NCBI GenBank assembly: GCA_947457565.1
Contig: CANGWH010000006.1
Coordinates: 1-50,552, forward strand
Direction of reading: 5' to 3'
DNA length: 50,552 nt
Origin: Flavobacteriales bacterium
GTDB lineage: Bacteria > Bacteroidota > Bacteroidia > NS11-12g > UBA955
Both the position numbers and the translations under genes were made by a program. Positions within the stretch are counted from its first letter, which is position 1. Each line of letters starts with the position of its first letter. Of this stretch, positions 8,862 through 18,203 are shown piece after piece. The notes beneath the pieces are model-generated. The model saw nothing but the letters and a program-made list of their open reading frames with translations, was not told where the DNA came from and did no database searches.

Positions 8862-10751
8862 TTATTTGTACATGGCCTCAATCTGCTCATTGTACTTTTC
8901 CATTACTACTTTGCGCTTCACTTTTAAAGTAATTGTCATGTCGCCGGCTTCTACACTAAAAGGCTCGCGCTTGATAATGAAATCTTTAATCCGCTCAAAC
9001 TTAGCCAATTTATCGTTCAGCTTTTTAATATCCTCCAACATCCATTTTTTAATCGTATCGTCTTGAATAAATGGATCGCTGGATTCAAAGTAATCTTTTC
9101 TTCCACCGAAGGCTGTTTTTAATTCCTCCATATTGGGATGAATTATAGCGGTTAAAAACTCTTTTTTATCGCCGATTATAAACACCTGTTCTAACCTTGG
9201 GCTTCGCAACAATACGTTTTCAATCTGCGTTGGATAGATATTCTTACCCAACGAGGTTTTTAACATGTTTTTTAATCGGTCTGTAATCTTTAAATAACCG
9301 CGCTCAAATCGACCAATATCTCCAGTATGGAACCATCCATCGGCATCAAACACTTCCTCGGTTGCTTCTTTCTTGCCCCAATAGCCTTGCATAACGTTGG
9401 GGCCTTTTACCAAAATCTCCCCTTCTTCCGATGCATAGTTAGCCTCAAAACTATCATAGGTTTGAACCGCCAAGATCTTTTTAGTTTCAATATCTTGAAT
9501 AGCTACCATTTGCCTTGGAGCAACCCTTCCTACGGTACCATATACTTGTCGTTCAAACTCATTCACTGTAACCAACGGTGATGTTTCTGATAGTCCATAC
9601 CCTTCCTGTACTTTCATTCCCATAGCAGCAAAAAACTCTCCTACGTGCACGGGTAATGCTCCGGCTCCGGAAACAAACATCTTTAATCGGCCACCCATTT
9701 TGGCTTTGATTTTTGAGTAGACCAATTTTTCCGCAATGGCTCGTTGAATAGCCAACATTGGACCTACCGAAGTACCTTGATCCTCACACTTTCTAACATC
9801 CGCCCCAACCTGCAATGCCCACAAGAAAATCTTTGCTTTAATACCGCCGGCTTCGGTACCGTTCTTATACACTTTATCATGCACACGCTCTAATAAACGG
9901 GGCACGGCTGCCATCAACGTAGGGCGAATCTCCCCAATGTTCTGTGCAACCTTGTCAATGTTCTCAGCAAACGCTACCTGAGCTCCAATATACGTGCTCA
10001 AATACATGGTTGCTAGCCGCTCAAATACATGACTCAACGGCAAGAAACTCAAATACAAATCATCCTTGGTAATCGCAGGACACAATTCTTTTGCATCGTA
10101 ACAATTACTCATAAAATTATAGTGGGTAAGCATTACGCCCTTCGGCATTCCGGTGGTGCCCGAGGTATAAATTAAGGTAGAGAGATCGTCTTTCTCCACG
10201 GCATCAAACCTTGCTTCTATTTCTGCCGCGTGCTTGGAAAGTAAAGCCTGACCTTCCGCCCGCACATCATTAAAATTGGTAAATAATCCGCCTATCTCGA
10301 TATCGTCCGGTAAATTAATTGCTTTAATAATCGTTGGGCATTTTTCTTGTACTTTTTTGAATTTCTTTTGCAAGAATGCATTCCCAATAAATATCACTCG
10401 CGCACCAGAATCATTGATGATATACTCAGTTTCATCCGCTGTTAGCGTTGGATAAATCGACACATTAATTAACCCCAGTTTTTGAACGGTTTGGTCAATC
10501 ATGTAATATTCCGGACAATTATCCACTACCATCGCAACACGATCCCCTTTCACTAAACCAATCTCAATAAACCAAGCACCCAATTGGTTAACCACTTCTT
10601 CGATATCTCTATACGTGTAATTCTCCCAGTTACCGGCCTCTTTATACATAAGATAGGGCCTGTCGGGGTGATGTATCTTATTGGCTGCGAATGTAAAAAA
10701 CTGGTGTAATGATTTGAAATCCGGATCCTTTTTAGGTATAATTTCTAACAT
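8862..10751 (-). CDS. Long-chain fatty acid--CoA ligase (AMP-dependent synthetase)
   Basis: LIYTSGTTGMPKGVMLTH, GYGLSETSPLVTVN, GWFHTGDIGRF; likely start ATG 10751. Confidence 0.93.
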   Translation of the reverse strand: MLEIIPKKDPDFKSLHQFFTFAANKIHHPDRPYLMYKEAGNWENYTYRDIEEVVNQLGAWFIEIGLVKGDRVAMVVDNCPEYYMIDQTVQKLGLINVSIYPTLTADETEYIINDSGARVIFIGNAFLQKKFKKVQEKCPTIIKAINLPDDIEIGGLFTNFNDVRAEGQALLSKHAAEIEARFDAVEKDDLSTLIYTSGTTGMPKGVMLTHYNFMSNCYDAKELCPAITKDDLYLSFLPLSHVFERLATMYLSTYIGAQVAFAENIDKVAQNIGEIRPTLMAAVPRLLERVHDKVYKNGTEAGGIKAKIFLWALQVGADVRKCEDQGTSVGPMLAIQRAIAEKLVYSKIKAKMGGRLKMFVSGAGALPVHVGEFFAAMGMKVQEGYGLSETSPLVTVNEFERQVYGTVGRVAPRQMVAIQDIETKKILAVQTYDSFEANYASEEGEILVKGPNVMQGYWGKKEATEEVFDADGWFHTGDIGRFERGYLKITDRLKNMLKTSLGKNIYPTQIENVLLRSPRLEQVFIIGDKKEFLTAIIHPNMEELKTAFGGRKDYFESSDPFIQDDTIKKWMLEDIKKLNDKLAKFERIKDFIIKREPFSVEAGDMTITLKVKRKVVMEKYNEQIEAMYK

Positions 10752-10783
10752 GATTGTGCTTTTCGATTTAGTGCGATTTTGGG

Positions 10784-10814
10784 CAAATATGTTGGAAATT
10801 AGCCGTATAAACAA
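10784..10814 (-). promoter_or_regulatory. Putative promoter of the acyl-CoA ligase gene
   Basis: Minus strand TTG-N20-CATATTTG (one mismatch to TAnnTTTG); 32 nt to ATG. Confidence 0.45.
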
Positions 10815-11094
10815 ACCAGAAGTGCATTATTTATTTGCAAAAAATGCAACAGCCCGAATTTGTTTTACGGATTTACGATAAGAAATCGCAAGACAAAATC
10901 GTTGCGTTAACAATGACTTAACGATTCGCATAAATTTCTGGCAGCAACGGCTGATCGTTCAATACATCGCTACGTATACCAACGCCAACAAACCAGCGCA
11001 ATGATTATGATAATTGTGACGCAGTTTATGACTGATTAAACCCCGGAAGTAAACAAGGGTAAACGTCAACAAAGTCTAAGGAATGCTAATTAAA

Positions 11095-11667
11095 TCAAAC
11101 AGCTTCTGCTTCTACAGCTACCACTTCGGGCACCATGCGCTTGAGCAGATTTTCTATTCCTGCCTTTAAAGTCATAGTACTGGAAGGACAACCACTGCAA
11201 GAACCTTTCATCTGAACGGTTACAATTCCATTTTCAAAGCTTTTGAAATCTATAGCACCGCCATCCATTTCAACTGCTGGCCTTACGTGATCCTCCAATA
11301 ACTGTCTGATCTTGCGCTCAATTTCGCCTTCTTCGGCTTCGGATAGTTGTTTTTTAGGTGCCACGATTTCTTTCCCTTGTTCTACCCATTCTTGGAAAAA
11401 TCCACGTAAATCAGGAATTAAATCAAACCATTCGTAATCGTTATTTTTAGTGATACTAACGAAGTTGTTCATGATAAACACCCCTTTCACAAAGGGCATA
11501 TCAAACAAGGCTTCAACCAAAGCCCCACCCCCTAAAGCTGATTCTTTGGTACGGAAATCGGCGCTGTCATTCGGCAACAACATTTTGTTAACCACAAACT
11601 TCATACTCTCAGGATTTGGAGTGGCTTCCGCGTATACGGTAATTACGTCTTGCATGCTTTTTTCCAT
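11095..11667 (-). CDS. NifU/Nfu-type Fe-S cluster scaffold protein
   Basis: C-terminal FENGIVTVQMKGSCSGCPSSTMTLKAGIENLLKRMVPEV (CxxC NifU C-terminal domain) with N-terminal Nfu_N domain (TPNPESMKFVVNKML). Start 11667 or 11655. Confidence 0.92.
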   Translation of the reverse strand: MEKSMQDVITVYAEATPNPESMKFVVNKMLLPNDSADFRTKESALGGGALVEALFDMPFVKGVFIMNNFVSITKNNDYEWFDLIPDLRGFFQEWVEQGKEIVAPKKQLSEAEEGEIERKIRQLLEDHVRPAVEMDGGAIDFKSFENGIVTVQMKGSCSGCPSSTMTLKAGIENLLKRMVPEVVAVEAEAV

Positions 11668-11815
11668 ACTACAAAAATAGCAACAAAATCAGCGAAAATT
11701 CCATCTATTTAGAAAGATTCTATATTTTTTACTATGGAATAATTTCATCTATAAGGGCACCACTCTCGTCGTTTAATTCAACTTCCAACAAAATTTGCTA
11801 CTATCTTCGCGTATT

Positions 11816-12565
11816 ATGAAAATAAATCGCCTGTTTTTTTTATTACCATCGGCAGCGTTAGCATTATCGCTAAACTCTTGTAAGCCGGAAGAGCAACCTA
11901 CTCCAACGCCGGAGCCTACGCCTTCTAATGTTATCGAATCAATCGCTATAAGCTTTGATGAAAATGGTAACCCTACCGATACTACCGTATCTACAAACAC
12001 CTTCGATGCACAAGGAAGAACTTCAACTACTACTACCAATGATGGTTCTGTAGTTAGCTACACCTACACCGCAACAACAGCAACCATCAACTCAGTTAAT
12101 TCAACTGACCCAACTGAGTCCTTCCAATTGGTTTACACATTGGATGCTCAAGGCAGACTTTCCTCTGCTCCAATTGAATTTATGGGAGTCAAATTCGGTT
12201 CTATAACTCATTCCTATTATTCTACCGATAAACTAAAAGCCATTGACGTGTTAACCATGTTGTCTCCTGATACCTCTAGAACCCTGTACACTTGGACCGG
12301 TGACAATAACACACTACAAAATGATGGCGATATTTCAACCACATTCGATTATGACCTAACCAAACGTGATTTGAGAAATTTCGGTCAAGAGGATTTACAG
12401 CGTTCTCGCAATAAAAATATCCTTACCAAAGAAACCGTTGTAGTTCCTGCAGAACCTACCATTATCAGTACTTACGAATATGAGTTCGATGCTACTGGCA
12501 GACCCGTTAAAGAAATTATCAAACAAGGTGGTTTGAAAGTTTCCGAAACTACTTACAAATACTAA
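11816..12565 (+). CDS. Lipoprotein with degenerate YD/RHS-like sequence
   Basis: MKINRLFFLLPSAALALSLNSCKPEEQPTPTPEPTP lipobox; repeated FDAQGRTSTTT / LDAQGRLSS / FDATGRPVKE. Confidence 0.75.
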   Translation: MKINRLFFLLPSAALALSLNSCKPEEQPTPTPEPTPSNVIESIAISFDENGNPTDTTVSTNTFDAQGRTSTTTTNDGSVVSYTYTATTATINSVNSTDPTESFQLVYTLDAQGRLSSAPIEFMGVKFGSITHSYYSTDKLKAIDVLTMLSPDTSRTLYTWTGDNNTLQNDGDISTTFDYDLTKRDLRNFGQEDLQRSRNKNILTKETVVVPAEPTIISTYEYEFDATGRPVKEIIKQGGLKVSETTYKY

Positions 12566-12700
12566 GTCGATCTATTGCCTCGATTTCAACTGTAGGTAAC
12601 GGAATTACCTCTAATTCCACCCACTATCCGCAACGAAATCAACCAATAAAAATCGCAATAATTCTTTTCAGGGAATTCATCTAGGAAAGGAATTAATTTC

Positions 12701-12751
12701 AAGTACCAACAGAGGTTCCATCCTTACGATTGAATACCTTTGTTGGTACTT
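12701..12751. repeat. 15-bp near-perfect inverted repeat immediately upstream of radA
   Basis: AAGTACCAACAGAGG (12701-12715) and CCTTTGTTGGTACTT (12737-12751); one mismatch (G:U in RNA), followed by T's. Confidence 0.85.
12735..12742 (+). promoter_or_regulatory. Putative -7 box upstream of radA
   Basis: TACCTTTG matches TAnnTTTG; 25 nt before ATG 12768. No clear -33 TTG. Confidence 0.45.
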
Positions 12752-12767
12752 TTTTTATACCTATACC

Positions 12768-14123
12768 ATGAGCAAGTCCAAAACCACCTTTTTTTGCCGA
12801 AGTTGCGGATTCGAAAGTCCAAAATGGATTGGCAAATGCCCAGGATGCAATCAGTGGAATACATTTTCCGAGGAATTAAAACCCAGTAAATCGGTTACAG
12901 CTTGGAAAAAGAGTGGTAGAAAGATAGCCGAACCTAAACCCATTCAAAGTATTGAGACGGCCGAAGTACAGCGATTGCAGCTTTCAGACGATGAACTAAA
13001 TCTAATTCTCGGTGGTGGATTGGTGCCCGGCGCCATGGTTTTATTGGGCGGTGAACCGGGAATAGGAAAAAGCACCTTACTGCTACAGGTAGCACTTAGA
13101 ACTCCAATAAAAACCTTATACGTAAGCGGCGAAGAATCCGATACACAGATAAAATTGCGTGCCGAACGATTGGGGATTCACACCGATCAGTGCAATATTT
13201 TAACCGAAACGCTGCTGGAAAATATTCTGGATGCTGTTGAACGGGAAATGCCAGAATTGTTAATCGTAGACTCTATACAAACCTTGTATTCCGAACAATT
13301 GGAAGCTACACCGGGCAGTATTTCCCAAATCAGGGAATGCACCGGAAAACTGCTTCAGTTTGCCAAAGAGAACGACGTTCCTGTTTTTCTAATCGGACAT
13401 ATTACCAAAGACGGCAGTATTGCAGGACCAAAAATCTTGGAACACATGGTGGATACGGTTTTGCAATTTGAAGGTGACCGACATCATGCCTATCGAATTG
13501 TTAGAACCTTAAAGAACCGCTTTGGAGGTACCCAAGAATTAGGTATTTATGAAATGAATGGTAACGGGTTAAACGCCGTGAAAAATCCATCCGAAATTTG
13601 GTTAGCCCAACGCGAAGAAGTGCTCAGCGGTATTGGTGTTGCAGTGGTGTTGGAAGGTGTTAGGCCCTTGTTACTCGAAACGCAAGCATTAGTAAGTACG
13701 GCGGTATACGGAACTCCCCAACGATCAGCCACGGGATTTGATCTTCGCCGATTGAATATGTTGTTGGCTGTTTTAGAAAAACGATGCGGGTTTAGATTGG
13801 GGCAGCAGGATGTATTTGTGAATTTAGCCGGCGGAATGCGTTTGGAAGACCCCGCACTAGATTTATCCTTGTGTGCTGCTATCATGAGCAGTTTTTACAA
13901 CCAACCCTTGCCTACAAAATGTGTATTTAGCGCCGAAATTGGGCTAAGCGGTGAAGTTCGTGCGGTTCAACGCGTGGAACAACGCATTGCCGAAGCACAA
14001 AAATTAGGGTTTGAGGAAATTATCGTATCCAAATACAACAAAATACAATCAGGCAATCATTCCGGAATCAAGGTTCACACTTTTGCTAGAATCGAAGAGG
14101 TGTTCTCCTGGTTGTTCGGGTAA
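12768..14123 (+). CDS. radA: DNA repair protein RadA
   Basis: FFCRSCGFESPKWIGKCPGCNQWNTF zinc finger, GGEPGIGKSTLLLQVA Walker A, KNRFGGTQELGIYEM. Confidence 0.97.
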   Translation: MSKSKTTFFCRSCGFESPKWIGKCPGCNQWNTFSEELKPSKSVTAWKKSGRKIAEPKPIQSIETAEVQRLQLSDDELNLILGGGLVPGAMVLLGGEPGIGKSTLLLQVALRTPIKTLYVSGEESDTQIKLRAERLGIHTDQCNILTETLLENILDAVEREMPELLIVDSIQTLYSEQLEATPGSISQIRECTGKLLQFAKENDVPVFLIGHITKDGSIAGPKILEHMVDTVLQFEGDRHHAYRIVRTLKNRFGGTQELGIYEMNGNGLNAVKNPSEIWLAQREEVLSGIGVAVVLEGVRPLLLETQALVSTAVYGTPQRSATGFDLRRLNMLLAVLEKRCGFRLGQQDVFVNLAGGMRLEDPALDLSLCAAIMSSFYNQPLPTKCVFSAEIGLSGEVRAVQRVEQRIAEAQKLGFEEIIVSKYNKIQSGNHSGIKVHTFARIEEVFSWLFG

Positions 14124-14228
14124 TTAATTATCTAGTCCTGTAACCCGATTCCTCTTTAGTAACCTAAGTAAAGGCTTTATCCCTCGAACTAAAACCGAGA
14201 TTAAAGATCAATCGATAGTGACGAATGC

Positions 14229-15068
14229 CTACGCACTCATCATTTTCTCTTTCAAATAGCTCTCTGCCAATAAATATATTTTCTGTGTATTGGGAATTCG
14301 AATTCTGCTTTGTTTGATATCCAAGGCGGTGGTTCGCTCTATTTTTTCCAATAATTTCAAATAGTAAATATAGGCCGTATATACTCCTAGTCTGCAACCA
14401 ACAGGCAATTGAACAATCCCTTTATAGGCATGCGAAAAGTCTTTTTTTACATCCTGAATGATATCAATTTTCTCCTCATCGGTAAAATTCGAAAAATCAA
14501 CACCAGGGAAATAAACCCTACCCCGTTCGTCGATATCACTTTTAATGTCTCGCAAAAAATTAACTTTCTGAAAAGCGGCGCCCAAACTACGGGCATGGGG
14601 CAACAAATGTTGATACAATGAATCATCGCCCTTGCAAAAAATTCTCAAACACATCAACCCTACCACTTCCGCACTACCATAAATATATTGGTTGTAACTA
14701 TCAGAACTGTGCGTTACGGTTTGTAAATCCTCCTCCATAGAATTGAAGAACGGCTCAATTAAATCCTTGCCAATACCAAACTGATTCACCGCTAATTGAA
14801 ACGAGTGTAAAACCGGATTAGTACTAATTCTATCTTCGATGGCTTGATAGGTTTGTTGCTTAAACTCCGATAGTAACCTAGACTTATCGTATCCGTGAAA
14901 GGTATCCACAATTTCATCGGCCACCCGAACAAAGCCATAGGTGGCAAAAACCGCCCATCGGTATTCCTTAGCTAACAACCTAATTCCTAGCGAAAAGCTA
15001 GTGCTATAATTCAAAGCCAGTCGTTGACTCATGGCTTTAGAGGTCTGATCAAACAGCGCTATGCTCAT
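14229..15068 (-). CDS. crtB: Phytoene/squalene synthase family protein (phytoene synthase)
   Basis: YRWAVFATYGFVRVADEIVDTFHGYD and SLGAAFQKVNFLRDIKSDIDERGRVYFP; overlaps crtI, consistent with an operon. Confidence 0.93.
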   Translation of the reverse strand: MSIALFDQTSKAMSQRLALNYSTSFSLGIRLLAKEYRWAVFATYGFVRVADEIVDTFHGYDKSRLLSEFKQQTYQAIEDRISTNPVLHSFQLAVNQFGIGKDLIEPFFNSMEEDLQTVTHSSDSYNQYIYGSAEVVGLMCLRIFCKGDDSLYQHLLPHARSLGAAFQKVNFLRDIKSDIDERGRVYFPGVDFSNFTDEEKIDIIQDVKKDFSHAYKGIVQLPVGCRLGVYTAYIYYLKLLEKIERTTALDIKQSRIRIPNTQKIYLLAESYLKEKMMSA

Positions 15069-16530
15069 TTTCTATCCTTTCCGTTATTAATTTCGATCCT
15101 ATTACTACAATCGGAAGACCTGTACCGGGTGTGGTACTAGCACCAACGTAATAAAGATTATTTAATTTCTCGTCCTTGTTGGAAGGTCGGAATGCACCAA
15201 TTTGGTTCAATCCGTGCGCCAACCCTAACCCACTTCCGCGGTATAGATTGAACATTTTCTCCCACTCATTGGGTGTATAAACAACCTTGGTGAGGATATT
15301 GTTTTTAATATCATACCCCACACGCTGACCCAAGTCTTCCAATATTTCATCCACCAATTTATCGGCGTCTGACCAATCCGGTTTTACACGCAAATCCGGA
15401 ACAGGGCATAAGATGAATAAATTCTCGCATCCTTCAGGTGCAGATTCTGGATTGCTTTTACTGGCAACATTCACATAATAATATGGTTTCTCCGGAGCTA
15501 CGGAACTTCTGAAGATAGTATCCGCATACGCCCTGAAGTTATTTCCCAAGAAATAATTGTGGTGTTGAATACCGTTAATTTTCCCTTTAACTCCTAAGTA
15601 TATGGTAAACGGAGCCAGTGTCCATTCCAGTTTATCCAATTTTTCTGGGGTGTATTTAGCACGACTTAAAAATTTGCCACGGAACCAAGCGGCATCCGCA
15701 TTAACTACAAATAAATCGGCATCAAATCGCTCTCCTGTTGAACTAATTACAGTCTTCACAGAACCGTTGGATTGTTCTACACGAACAATTTCCGTATTCA
15801 GTTTTATCTGTACTCCTTTTTTATCCAAAAGCCCCAAAATACCTTCCACAATCTTGTACATTCCGCCTTTCACATTCCAATATCCATCGTGCTGTAATTC
15901 TGTGTAATTCAACAAATTATAAACAGACGGTGTATTGAAAGGAGTAGCGCCCAAAAAGAAGGCTACCAACGAAAAGATAATTTTCACTTCTTCGCTATCG
16001 AAATGTCGTTCCAGCTCTTGCCAAAATGTTCGGAACATCTTTGGAAGATGCTTCACCGGAACGGTGGCCATGCTTGCCAAAAAATGCAGGATACTGTTGA
16101 AATTTTTCTTAATAATACGGTATTCTGTATCGTGAAAAATCTCTTTGGCCCCCAACAAATATTTCTTTGCTTTGGCCTCAAAATCATCTTCTAGACCTCG
16201 AAATTCTTCGGCCAATTTGGCTAAGTCTTTATAAATTTTAAATACACGATCGCTACCGGCAATATTTACCGTGTATAACGGATCTAATTCGTTTAATTCA
16301 AAGGGAATTGGCTCGCCGATTGATTCGAACAGTTCCTTAAATTCATACCCCATCGAAAAAAACGAGGGCCCTATATCGAACGTAAATCCATCCTGTTTTA
16401 ATATATTTAATCTACCGCCAGGAGTAGGTTGTTTCTCCACTACGGTAACCTTGTACCCTTTATAACTTAATCGCAAGGCTGTAGACAAACCGCCTAACCC
16501 CGCTCCAATTATCACTACAGACTTAGTCAT
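15049..16530 (-). CDS. crtI: Phytoene desaturase
   Basis: VVIIGAGLGGLSTALRLSYKGYKVTVVEKQPTPGGRLN; FDIGPSFFSMGYEFKELFE; NLYYVGASTTPGTGLPIVVIGSKL. Confidence 0.94.
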   Translation of the reverse strand: MTKSVVIIGAGLGGLSTALRLSYKGYKVTVVEKQPTPGGRLNILKQDGFTFDIGPSFFSMGYEFKELFESIGEPIPFELNELDPLYTVNIAGSDRVFKIYKDLAKLAEEFRGLEDDFEAKAKKYLLGAKEIFHDTEYRIIKKNFNSILHFLASMATVPVKHLPKMFRTFWQELERHFDSEEVKIIFSLVAFFLGATPFNTPSVYNLLNYTELQHDGYWNVKGGMYKIVEGILGLLDKKGVQIKLNTEIVRVEQSNGSVKTVISSTGERFDADLFVVNADAAWFRGKFLSRAKYTPEKLDKLEWTLAPFTIYLGVKGKINGIQHHNYFLGNNFRAYADTIFRSSVAPEKPYYYVNVASKSNPESAPEGCENLFILCPVPDLRVKPDWSDADKLVDEILEDLGQRVGYDIKNNILTKVVYTPNEWEKMFNLYRGSGLGLAHGLNQIGAFRPSNKDEKLNNLYYVGASTTPGTGLPIVVIGSKLITERIENEHSAV

Positions 16531-16969
16531 GCGAATATTCTTTTAAAAATTTACGTTTAACAAACAAAAAACCGAACGCTTGCGCCCCTTGCTTGGTGTG
16601 TACAGCGTGATGCAAATGGTGGGTCTGTCGCATGGCTTTAAAATACCCCAAACGAGCCCTAGTGAGCCATTTTACCCGCTGATGCACAAATACATCGTGC
16701 ACCAAAAAGTACGCAACTCCGTATAAAGCAATCCCCAATCCTGCAAAAAATCTCCAATCGAACGCATCGGCGCCAACCACTATAAGCCAAACCGATGGAA
16801 TAGCGAACATAAAACCAAACAAATCGTTTAATTCCAAAGTACCTTTCCGTGGTTTGTGATGACTTTCATGCCAAACCCATAAAATTCCATGCATGATGTA
16901 CTTGTGCGTAAACCAAGCTACCCCTTCCATCAAAACGAAGAAAAATAATAATACAAGTGCGTTAATCAT
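16523..16969 (-). CDS. crtZ: Beta-carotene hydroxylase (fatty-acid hydroxylase superfamily)
   Basis: FTHKYIMHGILWVWHESHHKPRKGTLELNDLFG; VHDVFVHQRVKW; RQTHHLHHAVHTKQGAQAFGFLF. Confidence 0.92.
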   Translation of the reverse strand: MINALVLLFFFVLMEGVAWFTHKYIMHGILWVWHESHHKPRKGTLELNDLFGFMFAIPSVWLIVVGADAFDWRFFAGLGIALYGVAYFLVHDVFVHQRVKWLTRARLGYFKAMRQTHHLHHAVHTKQGAQAFGFLFVKRKFLKEYSHD

Positions 16970-17124
16970 ATTTAGCGTTTAAAAAAAACACTCCAACAAA
17001 AGAAATGTTTTGTTTAATTTTTGATTTAATTTGAGACCAAAAAGATAAACATTTAATTTAATATTTTAACTACTATTATTTTAATAAAGTATGAACTAGG
17101 CATTAGGGTTAATCGCGGATGATT

Positions 17125-17132
17125 TACCTTTG
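17125..17132 (+). promoter_or_regulatory. Putative -7 box upstream of murB
   Basis: TACCTTTG; 27 nt before ATG 17160. Confidence 0.45.
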
Positions 17133-17159
17133 TTCCATAACTTTCTCTAAATCATTACC

Positions 17160-18173
17160 ATGTTGGACATTTACCATGATTATCCGTTGCTATTGCTCAA
17201 CACCTTTGGCATCCAAGCCCAAGCAAAAACGTGTGTTTTTATTGAAAGTCCCCAACAATTGCAAGAGAGTATTACTGTATTTGCGGGGCAACACAAACTA
17301 ATTTTGGGAGGCGGCTCCAATGTTGTGCTTACCCAAAGCATAGAATCTGTCTTATTGGTAAATCGAATAAAAGGAATTTCTATAACGGCCGAAGACGATG
17401 AGTGGATTTGGTTAACCTGTGGGGGTGGAGAAATTTGGCACGATACGGTTATGTACACTATTAACAATGGCTGGGGAGGATTAGAAAATTTAAGTTTGAT
17501 ACCAGGTACTGTTGGGGCAGCACCGATACAAAACATTGGTGCATACGGAGCTGAACTAAAAGACAGCTTTGTGGAATTAACGGCCGTAAATCTGGCCTCG
17601 GGAGAAACCATCGTTTTTACGCATAGCGATTGTAAATTTGGCTACCGTGAAAGTATTTTCAAACACGAAGCAAAGGGGAAGTTTTTTATCCAATCGGTTA
17701 CCTTCAAATTAGCAAAAAAACCAATTATCAAAACTCAGTACGGCGATATTCAGCAAACCCTGCTAGACTGGGGTATTTCAAATCCTGGCGTAGCCGATGT
17801 GAGCAAAGCGGTTATCCATATCAGACAAAGCAAGCTTCCCAATCCCGCTGAAATTGGAAATTGTGGTAGCTTCTTTAAAAACCCTGTAATTAGCCAAGAA
17901 CACTTTAACTTTTTATTATTGAGCTACCCCTCCATTAAATCCTACGATGCAGGACCAGGCAAGGTGAAAGTTCCTGCCGGTTGGTTGATTGAAACGGCCG
18001 GTTGGAAAGGGTTCAGGGAAGGCGATTACGGCGTGCATGAAAAACAGGCCCTTGTTTTGGTGAATTATGGTTCTGCCACCGGCTCCAACATCATCGCATT
18101 GGCGCAACGAATTCAAGCCGATGTGCTGCATAAATTCCAAATCCCGTTGGAAATGGAAGTCAATGCTTGGTAA
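17160..18173 (+). CDS. murB: UDP-N-acetylmuramate dehydrogenase
   Basis: LILGGGSNVVLTQ, GWGGLENLSLIPGTVGAAPIQNIGAYGAE, GNCGSFFKNPVIS, AGWLIETAGWKGFREGDYGVHEKQALVLVN. Confidence 0.96.
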   Translation: MLDIYHDYPLLLLNTFGIQAQAKTCVFIESPQQLQESITVFAGQHKLILGGGSNVVLTQSIESVLLVNRIKGISITAEDDEWIWLTCGGGEIWHDTVMYTINNGWGGLENLSLIPGTVGAAPIQNIGAYGAELKDSFVELTAVNLASGETIVFTHSDCKFGYRESIFKHEAKGKFFIQSVTFKLAKKPIIKTQYGDIQQTLLDWGISNPGVADVSKAVIHIRQSKLPNPAEIGNCGSFFKNPVISQEHFNFLLLSYPSIKSYDAGPGKVKVPAGWLIETAGWKGFREGDYGVHEKQALVLVNYGSATGSNIIALAQRIQADVLHKFQIPLEMEVNAW

Positions 18174-18203
18174 AAGCAAGGATATTTCCTTACTTTGCTT
18201 TGC

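Noticed and set aside
10820-11090. Possible small RNA in the 340-nt gap between nfu and fadD
   Set aside because: Only short imperfect repeats (AATCGTT...AACGATT); no terminator with T run and no clear promoter for a separate transcript.
14124-14228. Terminator between convergent radA and crtB
   Set aside because: No stem of convincing length with an adjacent T tract on either strand.
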